64,000 nucleotides of DNA, taken from an uncultured Collinsella sp. GTDB lineage: Bacteria > Actinomycetota > Coriobacteriia > Coriobacteriales > Coriobacteriaceae. How positions within the stretch are numbered: the stretch's first letter is position 1; the number at the start of each line of letters is the position of its first letter. The position numbers and the translations under genes were made by a program. Shown here one piece after another: positions 26,629 to 35,564 of this stretch. The notes under the pieces were generated by a model. That model worked only from the letters and a program-made list of their open reading frames with translations, was not told the DNA's origin and ran no database searches. The stretch covers positions 1-64,000 of the forward strand of contig CABUTR010000009.1 in assembly GCA_902494555.1 (NCBI GenBank). The letters are read 5' to 3'.

Positions 26629-26642
26629 TTGAATATGATCAA
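26629..26642. promoter_or_regulatory. Candidate Crp/Fnr-family box
   Basis: TTGAATATGATCAA matches the Fnr consensus TTGAT-N4-ATCAA except one position. It lies in the 429 bp AT-rich space between the divergent antitoxin gene and the first FHL gene, 316 bp from the latter. Otherwise this space shows only the hairpins listed separately. Confidence 0.45.
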
Positions 26643-26754
26643 TACTACAAATGTACTACATCCTTCAGAAGCGAGCGTGAAATCTCTTTCGAACGTACGC
26701 GTGTAATACACTCACCTTTATAGCTTCTAGAGAATAATTCCAACCTGCCAAAAC

Positions 26755-26780
26755 CCCTGCAATACACCCGTATTGCAGGG
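26755..26780. promoter_or_regulatory. Perfect palindrome in the formate hydrogenlyase leader
   Basis: CCCTGCAATAC-ACCC-GTATTGCAGGG: 11 bp arms, 4 nt loop, no T-run. It is a candidate operator or leader hairpin about 180 bp before the first FHL gene. A second hairpin CCGGACC/GGTCCGG lies at 26886-26905. Confidence 0.5.
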
Positions 26781-26957
26781 CCTATGCTCAAGTTTATCCC
26801 CTGCAACTGCGTATATTCAACCTGTATACCGTTGGAGATATTCTACCGAGTGCCTGTTTCGCCGCATGTTCTCGATACGCCGATGCCGGACCACGGGCGG
26901 TCCGGGGCAACGTCGGCAGGGTCTCTCCGGCATGGGATTCAGGAGGGAGTGAACAAC

Positions 26958-27476
26958 ATGGGCAATAAACGAGTCGTAGCCGATTCCTCGCGCTGCATTG
27001 GGTGCCAAACCTGCATGGCAGCGTGTATCGAGGCACACGACATCCCCGGCAACATTGCCGCGCCGCGCCTGCGCGTGACGCGTACGTACGAGATCTCCGC
27101 ACCGGTGGCTTGCCATCACTGCGAGGATGCCCCGTGCGCCAAGGCCTGCCCCACGGGCGCCTTGTTCTTTGATCCAAAGAACCATCGCATCGGCGTCAAC
27201 GAGGACAACTGCATCGGCTGCAAGAGCTGCGTCATGGCCTGCCCCTTTGGCGCCGTGAGCGTGGCGACCACGCAGGTCCCCGTCTTGATGGGCGACGTGC
27301 GCGTGGGTTCGCAGACCAAGAGCTTCGTGCTCAAGTGCGACCTGTGCGTGGACCGTCCCGGCGGCCCGGCGTGCGCCGAGGCGTGCCCGACCAAGGGCCT
27401 CACCCTGGTAGACGAGGAGCGCCTGGCGGAGCTGACTGCCGAGCGTGCCCGCGTCACCATCGAAAACGAGGCGTAG
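26958..27476 (+). CDS. HycB-like 4Fe-4S electron-transfer protein 1
   Basis: Product of 172 aa with four Cys clusters (CIGCQTCMAAC, CHHCEDAPCAKAC, CIGCKSCVMAC, CDLCVDRPGGPACAEAC), the HycB/HydN-type arrangement that holds four [4Fe-4S] clusters. It probably carries electrons between formate dehydrogenase and hydrogenase. ATG 26958 follows AGGAGGGAG; the frame extends upstream to 26784 but without a ribosome binding site. It lies 76 nt before fdhF. A second protein of the same type follows fdhF, so one may act as HydN/maturation partner and the other as the HycB subunit. Confidence 0.9.
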   Translation: MGNKRVVADSSRCIGCQTCMAACIEAHDIPGNIAAPRLRVTRTYEISAPVACHHCEDAPCAKACPTGALFFDPKNHRIGVNEDNCIGCKSCVMACPFGAVSVATTQVPVLMGDVRVGSQTKSFVLKCDLCVDRPGGPACAEACPTKGLTLVDEERLAELTAERARVTIENEA

Positions 27477-27552
27477 GCGGGTGGCCATACAGGCCCAACG
27501 ATTGTCAAATACGTACCGATTAATCGGTAGCAGAGAAAGGAAGGAGGGTGTC

Positions 27553-29775
27553 ATGGAGAAGCACAAAGTGATCTGCCCGTATTGCGGCGCCGGTTGCCAG
27601 TTTAACCTCCTGGTTCAAAACGGCCAGGTCGTGGGTACCGAACCGCTCAACGGCATCACCAATCAGGGCGAGCTGTGCCTTAAGGGCATGAGCGGCTACG
27701 ACTTCATCAACGACACCAAGATCTTGACTCCTCGCGTACTGCACCCGATGATCCGCCGCACCAAGGGCGCGGATCTTGAGCGCGTAAGCTGGGACGAGGC
27801 ACTGGATTTCACCGCATCTAAGATGCAGGCCATAATTGACGAATATGGTCCTAACGCTGTCATGACCACCGGCTCTTCGCGAGGCGGCGGCAATGAGGCG
27901 AACTACGTCATGCAGAAGTTTACGCGTGCGTGCATCGGCACCCACAGCGTGGACAACTGCGCCCGTACTTGACACGGCCCTACTGTCCTCGGTCTGATGG
28001 ACACGGTTGGTTCAGGTTGCATGTCATGCTCCATCCCCGGTATGGAGGATGCGGGCTGCATTTTCCTCTTCGGCTATAACCCTGCCGATTCGCACCCCAT
28101 CGTCGCAAGGCGTATCGTGCGAGCCAAAGAAAAGGGTTGCAAGATCATCGTCGCCGACCCGCGCCATATCGAAACCGCGCGTATCGCCGATCTCTACCTT
28201 CCGATCAAGAACGGTTGCAATGTTGCGTTCCTCAACGCCTTTGCCAACTGTCTGGTCAACGATGGCCTCTACGACAAGGAATTCGTCGCCGAGCACACGA
28301 ACGGCTTTGACGAATGGTGGGAGACCATCAAGAACTACACTCCCGAATCCGTACAGGACATCACGGGTGTCGAGCCCGCGCTGATCCACCAAGCTGCCGA
28401 GATGTACGCCACGGCGAAGCCCTCTGCCATCATTGGCTGGGGCATGGGCGTATGCCAGCAGAAGCAGAACCTGAAGACGGTGCACACCATCGCCTCCATC
28501 GCCTGCGTTGCCGGCCAGATCGGCAAACCCAACTCCGGCCTCGCGCCCGTGCGCGGTCAGAATAACGTCCAGGGCTCTTGCGATATGGGCATGCTGCCCA
28601 ACCTGTACCCTGGCTATCAGAAAGTCACCGACCCCGCCGCTCGCGCCAAGTTTGCCAAGGCTTGGGGCGTGCCCGAGGAAAAGCTCCCGCTCGAGGAGGG
28701 CTACAAGCTCACCGACCTGGGCCACCTGGTCGACGAGGGCAAGGTGCACTGCTTCTACAACTACGGCGAGGACCCGGTGCAGACCGAGCCCGATTCGGCC
28801 GGTATGCGCAAGACGCTCTCCGAGCTGGATCTGTTCATTTGCCAGGACATCTTTATGACGCAGACGACCATGCTCGCCGACGTCATCCTGCCCGCTACCT
28901 CTTGGGGCGAGCACGAGGGTGTCTTTACCGCGTCTGACCGTAGCTTCCAGCACTTTGACGCGGCCGTTCCGCCCAAGGGCGAGTGCCGCCACGACTGGGA
29001 GATCTTCGCGGACCTGTCTACGCGCATGGGTTACCCCATGCACTACGACAACACCGAGCAGATCTGGAATGAGTGCATTAGCCTGTGCCCCAACTTTGTG
29101 GGCGCGACCTACGAGAAGATGGCTCCCGAGGGCGGTTACGCCCAGTGGCCGGTCAAGAGCACCGATGTGAACGACCACGGCACGGCCGACATGTTCGCTG
29201 GTGGCAAGTTCACCACCAAGGACGGCCGCGCCAACCTGATGGCGCACGACTGGGAGGCGCCCTCCGAGCTTCCCGACGATGAGTACCCGCTCATCCTGTG
29301 CACCGTCCGCGAGGTCGGCCACTACAGCTGCCGCTCGATGACCGGCAACTGCAAGACGCTGGCGCTGCTCGCCGATGAGCCCGGTTTTGTCCGCATGAAT
29401 CCCGCGGACGCCCAGGCGCGCGGTATCAAGAACGGCGACATCGTCTCGATTCACAGCCGCCGCGGCCAGGTATACAGCCGCGCCGACGTGAGCGACCGTA
29501 TCAACAAGGGCACGGTCTATATGACCTACCAGTGGTGGATCGGCAAGTGCAACGAGCTGACCATGCACAAGGTCGACCCGGTCTCGCACACGCCCGAGGA
29601 CAAGTTCTCCGCCTGCCAGGTCGACGCTATCGCCGACCAGGTCTGGGCCGAGGGCGAGGTCGAGCGTCAGTACACCGAGCTCAAGCAGGCTCTGGTCGAC
29701 GCCGCCGCTCCCCAGGACGTTGAGCCCGGCGCCGCCAAGTTCGACGACGAGACGCACGTGAATCAAATCGTGTAG
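27553..29775 (+). CDS. fdhF: Formate dehydrogenase H, selenocysteine-containing
   Basis: Product of 740 aa when the in-frame TGA at 27970-27972 is read as selenocysteine 140, the same position as in E. coli FdhF. It oxidises formate to CO2 in the cytoplasm using Mo-bisPGD and one [4Fe-4S] cluster. Visible: cluster ligands CPYCGAGC plus CLKG, the active-site stretch NCART-U-HGPTVLG, FGYNPADSHPIVARR, GWGMGVCQQKQN and VRGQNNVQGSCDMG. ATG 27553 follows AAGGAGGG. A naive caller would split it into a 139 aa product and one starting at 27997. A SECIS hairpin follows the UGA. Between two HycB-like ferredoxins. Confidence 0.97.
27984..28003 (+). promoter_or_regulatory. SECIS hairpin of fdhF
   Basis: TGTCC and GGACA form a stem around a loop containing GGTCT. 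GGTCT starts 18 nt after the UGA, the same spacing and loop sequence as the E. coli fdhF SECIS, which SelB binds. Confidence 0.85.
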
Positions 29776-29806
29776 TCCCGTTCTCGTTGGCTTTTTGGGC
29801 CGGGCG

Positions 29807-29838
29807 TCCCGTACGTTCGGGAGCCCGGCCCGTTATTT
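29807..29838 (+). terminator. Terminator-like hairpin after fdhF
   Basis: GGGCCGGGC (29807-29815) pairs with GCCCGGCCC (29823-29831), then GTTATTTTG. The T-run is imperfect, so it may attenuate rather than end transcription before the hydrogenase genes. Confidence 0.65.
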
Positions 29839-29853
29839 TGAAAGGAAGTGGGG

Positions 29854-30471
29854 ATGAACCGCTTCATCGACATCAACCCGGAGAGGTGCATCGGCTGCGG
29901 AACATGCCAGTCCGCCTGTGCCGACGCCCACCGGATGCAGGGTCTTCAGGATACGCCGCGCCTGGCGCTCGTGAAGACCGGCGGTATTTCGGCCGCCCTT
30001 GCCTGCCACCATTGCGAGGGTGCCCCCTGCGCCGAGGTTTGCCCGGTGAATGCCATCGAGCACGATGGCGACCGCATCCACGTCAAGGAGCAGGAGTGCA
30101 TCGGGTGCAGGCTGTGCGCCATCGCGTGCCCCTTCGGAGCCATCCATCCCGATGGCACGTCTATCGCCGGTGTCGCAGGCATGTGCGACCCGACGCCTTC
30201 GTATCCTAAGTCCCTGAGCAGCCTGCTTACGTGGGCTCCCGGCCAGTACACCTGCGCTGTCAAGTGCGACCTGTGCGCCTTCGATCCGGACGGCCCGCAT
30301 TGTGTGGCGGCGTGCCCCACCAAGGCGCTGACCGTCATGGGCGGCGCGGCCGATCGCGAGCTCGACGAGGCCAAGCGCCTGCGCTCGATCGAAAACGGTC
30401 CGGTCGTCGACGTTACCGCTGTGGCCCAGGGCCTGTCCGAGAAAGCAGAAGGGAGCGTAAACAATGGATAG
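29854..30471 (+). CDS. HycB/HyfA-like 4Fe-4S electron-transfer protein 2
   Basis: Product of 205 aa with four Cys clusters (CIGCGTCQSAC, CHHCEGAPCAEVC, CIGCRLCAIAC, CDLCAFDPDGPHCVAAC). It most likely is the HycB/HyfA subunit that links FdhF to the hydrogenase. ATG 29854 follows AAAGGAAG. It overlaps hyfB by 8 nt, so it is tightly coupled to the hydrogenase genes, unlike the first ferredoxin. Confidence 0.88.
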   Translation: MNRFIDINPERCIGCGTCQSACADAHRMQGLQDTPRLALVKTGGISAALACHHCEGAPCAEVCPVNAIEHDGDRIHVKEQECIGCRLCAIACPFGAIHPDGTSIAGVAGMCDPTPSYPKSLSSLLTWAPGQYTCAVKCDLCAFDPDGPHCVAACPTKALTVMGGAADRELDEAKRLRSIENGPVVDVTAVAQGLSEKAEGSVNNG

Positions 30472-32482
30472 CATGACGCTGTTTATCGCATCGCTTGCCG
30501 TCTCGTGCATCGGTGCGCTCGCCTCGGTTCTGCTGATCAAGGCCGATAACGCCGCCAAGACCGCCGGCTGCCTTATCGGCGCCGTCGCGGCCGTGCTGTC
30601 GTTCATCGCGGGCCTCGAGGCCGTGCTTGGCGACGTTTCGTCCCTCAACACGGTCTTCTTCTTCCCGTTCGCCCGTCTCGAGCTCTTGCTCAACGGCCTT
30701 GCGGGCCTGATCGTGGTCCTCATCTCGATTCTCGCCTTTGCGGGCTTCATCTACGGTCTGTCCTACTTCGACGAGTACCCGGGCAAGGTCGGGCGCGCCG
30801 GCTTCTTTATGAACACCTTCGTCGCCTCGATGATGCTCGTCATCACCGCCGACAACGTGTTCTGGTTCCTGGTCGCCTTTGAGCTCATGTCCCTTACGAG
30901 CTACTTCCTTGTCGTTATCGAGGAGAACAAGAACTCCATTAGGGGCGGTTGGCTCTACTTCGTCATCGCGCACGTGGGCTTCGTTCTCATCATGGCGAGC
31001 TTCCTGCTCATGACCAACGGCGTGGGCGGTTCCTTCAGCTTCAGTGATTTCCGTACGCATGACTTTGGACCCGCCGTCTCCTCCGCGTGCTTCGTCCTCG
31101 CGTTCTTCGGATTTGGCGCGAAGGCCGGTATCATCCCGCTGCACTCCTGGCTGCCCCAGGCGCACCCCGAGGCGCCGTCCAACGTGTCCGCCCTCATGTC
31201 CGGCGGCATGATCAAGATCGGCATCCTGGGAATCCTCAAGGTCGGTCTCGACCTGCTCGCGGGTTCGGGCGTCCAGCTCTGGTGGGGCCTCATGGTCCTG
31301 GTCTTCGGATCCATCTCGTCGGTCCTGGGTGTCGTCTACGCCCTCCACGAGCACGACATCAAGCGCCTGCTTGCCTATCACTCCGTCGAGAACATCGGCA
31401 TCATCTTGCTCGGTGTCGGCGCGTCCATGACGGCGCACGCCCTGGGCAACGACGTCATCGCGACGATCGCGCTCATGGCCGCCCTCTACCACACGCTCAA
31501 CCACGCCATGTTCAAGGGCGAGCTGTTCCTCGGCGCGGGCTCCCTGCTCTATGCCACGGGTACGCGCAACATGGAGAAGATGGGCGGTCTGTTCCGCCGC
31601 ATGCCGGTCACGGCCGTCTGCTTCCTCATCGGTGCCCTTGCCATCTCGGCCATCCCGCCGCTCAACGGCTTCGTTTCCGAGTGGTTCACCTACCAGTCCC
31701 TGTTCAACATCTCGACGCTCTCCGACCCGGTCGTCATGGTGTTCGCCGTCGCCTCCGCGGCCGCCCTCGCCATCACCGGTGCCCTGGCCGTCACGTGCTT
31801 CGTGAAGGCCTACGGCGTCTCGTTCGCGAGCAGCCCTCGTTCCCAGGAGGCCGCGAACGCCAAGGAGTCCCCGGCTCCGATGTTGTTCTCGCAGATGCTC
31901 CTCGCGGCCATCTGCGTGGTACTGGGAATCGGCTCCCCGGTCATCGCCCCGGTTCTGGGCGACGTCGCCCAGAGCGTGCTTGCCGGCTCCGCCGTCACAG
32001 CCACCTCGGGCGTGTCTCTCGTGAACGAGATTTCCGGTGCCGCCACCTCCACCCCCGCGATCGCCATCGCGCTCGTGGTCCTCACCGGCCTCGCGTTCGC
32101 GCTGAGGTCCTGCCTCGGCGCCAAGGCCCCCGCTAAGAAGACCGACCCTTGGGCGTGCGGCTACGAGCCCAACGAGCACATGCCCGTCGTCGCCACGAGC
32201 TTCGCGTCCGACGTCGAACTCTTCATGGGCCCGCTCTACACCCTGCGCGAGGTATGCACCAAGATCTGCTGGTCCATCGCGCACGTGTTCCAGAAGCTCA
32301 CCGGTGTCGCCCAGGGCGTCGAGCCCCTGCCCGACCGTTTCCTGGTCGATGCACCGAGCGAGGGTGCCGACAAGCTGGCCGGCCTCGCCTCCAAGATCGA
32401 GGGCGGCAACTACTCCGTATACATCTGCTACATCGTCGCGGCGCTCGTGGTCTTCCTCGTGCTCGCCGTGGTCATGGTCTAG
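30464..32482 (+). CDS. hyfB: Formate hydrogenlyase membrane subunit, HyfB/HycC-like antiporter-type
   Basis: Product of 672 aa, strongly hydrophobic with some 14-16 membrane segments. Proton-translocating NuoL/MrpA-type core: ELMSLTSYFLVVIEE, HSWLPQAHPEAPSNVSALMSG, LLAYHSVENIGIILLG and LYHTLNHAMFKGELFLGAGS, the last being HycC/HyfB-like. Lys and Glu/His residues in these motifs form the proton path. ATG 30464 follows AGAAGGGAG and overlaps the previous gene. HyfB and HycC are close relatives; the presence of hyfD and hyfF beside it favours the larger hydrogenase-4 type complex. Confidence 0.92.
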   Translation: MDSMTLFIASLAVSCIGALASVLLIKADNAAKTAGCLIGAVAAVLSFIAGLEAVLGDVSSLNTVFFFPFARLELLLNGLAGLIVVLISILAFAGFIYGLSYFDEYPGKVGRAGFFMNTFVASMMLVITADNVFWFLVAFELMSLTSYFLVVIEENKNSIRGGWLYFVIAHVGFVLIMASFLLMTNGVGGSFSFSDFRTHDFGPAVSSACFVLAFFGFGAKAGIIPLHSWLPQAHPEAPSNVSALMSGGMIKIGILGILKVGLDLLAGSGVQLWWGLMVLVFGSISSVLGVVYALHEHDIKRLLAYHSVENIGIILLGVGASMTAHALGNDVIATIALMAALYHTLNHAMFKGELFLGAGSLLYATGTRNMEKMGGLFRRMPVTAVCFLIGALAISAIPPLNGFVSEWFTYQSLFNISTLSDPVVMVFAVASAAALAITGALAVTCFVKAYGVSFASSPRSQEAANAKESPAPMLFSQMLLAAICVVLGIGSPVIAPVLGDVAQSVLAGSAVTATSGVSLVNEISGAATSTPAIAIALVVLTGLAFALRSCLGAKAPAKKTDPWACGYEPNEHMPVVATSFASDVELFMGPLYTLREVCTKICWSIAHVFQKLTGVAQGVEPLPDRFLVDAPSEGADKLAGLASKIEGGNYSVYICYIVAALVVFLVLAVVMV

Positions 32483-32499
32483 AGAGGGGAGAGGATATT

Positions 32500-33423
32500 A
32501 TGAACATCGTTCTTGCGATGGCGCAGGGCCTCGTGGTCATGCTGGTCGCGCCCTTCTTCTCCGGCCTCGCCCGTGTGATTCGCGCGAAGATGCACAATCG
32601 CCGCGGTCCGTCCATCCTTCAGGATTACCGGGACCTCGCGAAGCTCATGGCGCGTCCCGAGTCCGTGAGTTCCGACTCGAGCTTCGTGCTGCGCATCATG
32701 CCGCCGCTGTTCCTCGCGGTGTCGTTTATGCTCGCCATGGGCCTGCCCATGTTCACGCTCCAGAGCCCCATGCCCGTCTTTGGTGACGCCATCACCATCA
32801 TGTACGCGCTCGCGCTGTCCCGCTTCTTCTTCGCGCTGTCCGGCGTGGATTCCTCCAACGCCTACGCGGGCTTCGGCGGTATCCGCGAGCTCCTCATGAG
32901 CGTGCTCATCGAGCCGTCCATGCTCATCGCGCTGTTCACCGTCGCCATCGTGTGCGGCTCCACGGACATTGCGACCATGGGTCAGCACATCGTTACGGGC
33001 AACGTCTCGAGCGTCGTCGCCGTTATCCTCGCCGGCGTCGCCTTCGCGGCCGCCTGTTACATGGAGCTCGGCAAGCTTCCGTTCGATCAGGCCGAAGCCG
33101 AGCAGGAGCTCCAGGAGGGCCCGCTCGCCGAGCTCTCCGGCCCGTCCCTGGCCATGATGAAGCTCGCCATGGGCATGAAGCAGGTCGTGGTCGTCGCTTG
33201 GTTCACCTCCATCTTCATCCCCTGGGGAGAGCCCGCGACCATCGGCGTCACCGCTCTCGTGGGCGCCGTCGTCTTCCTCGTCAAGTGCCTGGTCGATTTC
33301 GTCGTCTGCGGCGTGCTCGAGAACTCCGTTTCCCGTTCGCGCTTCAAGGTGCTCGGTAACCAGACCTGGGCCGTCGTCGGCATCGCGGTCCTCGCGTTCG
33401 TCTTCGTCGTCGTAGGCGTGTAG
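32500..33423 (+). CDS. hyfC: Hydrogenase membrane subunit HyfC/HycD (NuoH-like)
   Basis: Product of 307 aa, about 8 membrane segments. It has the NuoH-like motifs RAKMHNRRGPSILQDYRDLAKL near the N-terminus, NAYAGFGGIRELLMSVLIEPSM and LPFDQAEAEQELQEGPLAE, where the acidic loop contacts the hydrogenase module. It anchors the soluble arm. ATG 32500 follows GGGGAGAGGA; the open frame from 32149 overlaps hyfB and is not used. Spacing to hyfB is 17 nt. Confidence 0.93.
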   Translation: MNIVLAMAQGLVVMLVAPFFSGLARVIRAKMHNRRGPSILQDYRDLAKLMARPESVSSDSSFVLRIMPPLFLAVSFMLAMGLPMFTLQSPMPVFGDAITIMYALALSRFFFALSGVDSSNAYAGFGGIRELLMSVLIEPSMLIALFTVAIVCGSTDIATMGQHIVTGNVSSVVAVILAGVAFAAACYMELGKLPFDQAEAEQELQEGPLAELSGPSLAMMKLAMGMKQVVVVAWFTSIFIPWGEPATIGVTALVGAVVFLVKCLVDFVVCGVLENSVSRSRFKVLGNQTWAVVGIAVLAFVFVVVGV

Positions 33424-33439
33424 GGAGAAGGGAGAAACT

Positions 33440-34897
33440 ATGTCAATCGAATCGAGCTTGTCCCTCTTTGCCATGGTGGCGATCGCCGTCCCCATGCTGG
33501 GCTCCCTGCTCATCGTCATGCTGCCGCGTCCCTACGCTAAATGGATCTGCGCCTTTGCCGGCGGCATCGCCACGGTCGCTTCCGTTGGCTTGGCCGCGAC
33601 GTTTGCCGGAAACGGCATGAACGCGGTCGATGTAACCTGGGCGAGTATGGGCCAGACCTTGGTCATGGGCTTCATATTCGACCGGATGAGCACGCTGCTC
33701 GCACCCGCGTTCGTCGCTATCGGCCTGCTCGTCGTCATCTATTCGTTCCCGTACATGAGCGATAAGAATAAGGAGCATCCCGACGCGCCCCGTCGTCGCT
33801 TCTACGTGTACTTCTCCACGTTCATCGGCGCCATGGCCGGTCTCGCCTACAGCTCCACCATCGTCGGCCAGCTCGTTTTCTTCGAGATCACCGGTGTGTG
33901 CTCCTGGGGCCTCATCAGCTACTACATGACGCCCACGGCCAAGAAGGCCGGTATGAAGGCGCTCATCATCACCCATATCGGCGCTCTGGGACTCTACATC
34001 GGCGCGGCCTTCCTGTTCGCCGGAACCGGCACGTTCGCGCTGAGCGCGATCTCCCAGCTCGATTCCGGTATGAAGACCGTCGTGCTGCTGCTCATCCTGT
34101 TCGCTGCTTGGGCCAAGTCCGCCCAGTTCCCGCTCTACATGTGGCTGCCCTCCGCAATGGAGGCCCCCACGCCCGTTTCCGCCTACCTTCATGGCGCGTC
34201 CATGGTTAAGGTCGGCGTGTGCGTGTTCGCCCGCGCTCTTGCGAGCGCCGGCGATATCCCCGAGATCGTCGGTTGGGTCGCCATCATCGACGCCGTCGTG
34301 ACCATGCTCTTCGGCTTCCTCATGTACCTGCCCCAGAAGGATATGAAGCGCCTGCTCGCCTTCTCGACGATCGCTCAGCTCGCCTACGTGTTCTTTGGCC
34401 TGGGCCTCTCCGTGTTCGGAAGCCAGATGGCGTTTAACGGCGCCGTCGAGCACATCTTCAACCACGCGTTCACCAAGACCCTGTTCTTCCTCATCGCTGG
34501 CTCTCTCAGCTTCACGCTGGGAACCCGTATGCTGCCCAAGATCCAGGGCCTCATGAAGAAGTACCCGGTCACGGGCGTGGGCTTTGCGGTCGCCGCGACT
34601 GCTATCGCCGGCGTGCCCCCCATGAGCACGTTCTTTTCCAAGTTCCAGATCATTTCCGGTGGCTTCGCGGTTGGTGCTACCAACACGGTCATCTTTGTCC
34701 TCGTGTGCGTCATGGTCGTCGAGACCGTCGCCACCTTCGCATGGTTCCTGCGTTGGATGGGTAAGGTCCTGCCCGGTGAGCCGAGCGAGACCGTGGCCGC
34801 CGGCCAGCCCCTTCCGCGCGCCATGGCGTTCGTGTTCGTCGTCCTCATGATCATGGTCGTCGTCGCCGGTCCTCTGTCCTCTAGTTGGATGGGTTAG
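33440..34897 (+). CDS. hyfD: Hydrogenase membrane subunit HyfD (antiporter-like)
   Basis: Product of 485 aa, about 14 membrane segments, NuoL/M/N family. Motifs: FFEITGVCSWGLISYY, AKSAQFPLYMWLPSAMEAP, TPVSAYLHGASMVKVGV, RLLAFSTIAQLAYVFFGLG and HIFNHAFTKTLFFLIAGS. One of three antiporter-type subunits here, implying several proton or sodium channels as in hydrogenase-4 complexes. ATG 33440 follows AGGGAGAA. Confidence 0.88.
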   Translation: MSIESSLSLFAMVAIAVPMLGSLLIVMLPRPYAKWICAFAGGIATVASVGLAATFAGNGMNAVDVTWASMGQTLVMGFIFDRMSTLLAPAFVAIGLLVVIYSFPYMSDKNKEHPDAPRRRFYVYFSTFIGAMAGLAYSSTIVGQLVFFEITGVCSWGLISYYMTPTAKKAGMKALIITHIGALGLYIGAAFLFAGTGTFALSAISQLDSGMKTVVLLLILFAAWAKSAQFPLYMWLPSAMEAPTPVSAYLHGASMVKVGVCVFARALASAGDIPEIVGWVAIIDAVVTMLFGFLMYLPQKDMKRLLAFSTIAQLAYVFFGLGLSVFGSQMAFNGAVEHIFNHAFTKTLFFLIAGSLSFTLGTRMLPKIQGLMKKYPVTGVGFAVAATAIAGVPPMSTFFSKFQIISGGFAVGATNTVIFVLVCVMVVETVATFAWFLRWMGKVLPGEPSETVAAGQPLPRAMAFVFVVLMIMVVVAGPLSSSWMG

Positions 34898-34907
34898 GAG
34901 GTAGGAC

Positions 34908-35561
34908 ATGGGTTATTCGTTAGTCAATATCCTGGGCGGTCTTCTGATCGTGACCTCCACCATGGTGGTCGTCTCGAAGACCATCCCGTCCGCCATCAAG
35001 TGGTACGCGATCCAGTCGGTTGTCCTGGTGGGCGTGCTGCTCACCCTGGGCCTCACCACCGGTGCCACCGAGCTTCTCATGTGGGCCGCGTCGGCCTTCG
35101 TCACCAAGGTGATCCTCGTTCCGTTCATTCTCAACCGTGCCTACAAGAAGATGGGTTCGCCTGCCGATAGCACGCTGACCTCCTCCATCAAGCCGGCCTG
35201 GACCATCATCCTCACCGGTCTGGAGGTGGCCGTCTGCTTCGCGGTGGTCACGCGCCTGAGCCTGCCCACCGCCGAGGTGGCCACTCCGGCCCTCGCCATC
35301 AGCTTCGCGCACTTCTTCGTCGGCCTCACGTGCATCATCTCCCAGCGCAACATCCTCAAGCAGATCTTCGGGTACTGCCTTATGGAGAACGGTAGCCACG
35401 TGACGCTCGCTCTGCTCGCGCCCACGGCCCCCGAGATCATCGAGATCGGCATCGCCACCGACGCCATCTTCGCCGTCATCATCATGTCCGCCGTCGTCGT
35501 GAGGATTTGGAACGACACCAAGTCGCTCGACTCCCACGACCTGACCGAATTGAAGGGGTAG
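34908..35561 (+). CDS. hyfE: Hydrogenase membrane subunit HyfE
   Basis: Product of 217 aa with about 6 membrane segments. HyfE is NuoK-like; the conserved part ISQRNILKQIFGYCLMENGSHVTLAL contains the Glu-Asn pair typical of the family. ATG 34908 follows GGAGGTAGG, 10 nt after hyfD, and hyfF begins 4 nt after its stop. This subunit is found in the 10-subunit hydrogenase-4 type and not in the smaller Hyc complex. Confidence 0.88.
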   Translation: MGYSLVNILGGLLIVTSTMVVVSKTIPSAIKWYAIQSVVLVGVLLTLGLTTGATELLMWAASAFVTKVILVPFILNRAYKKMGSPADSTLTSSIKPAWTIILTGLEVAVCFAVVTRLSLPTAEVATPALAISFAHFFVGLTCIISQRNILKQIFGYCLMENGSHVTLALLAPTAPEIIEIGIATDAIFAVIIMSAVVVRIWNDTKSLDSHDLTELKG

Positions 35562-35564
35562 GCC

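Noticed and set aside
27445..29775. fdhF as two genes or a pseudogene split at 27970
   Set aside because: The TGA aligns with selenocysteine 140, a SECIS follows, and the Sec machinery is encoded nearby.
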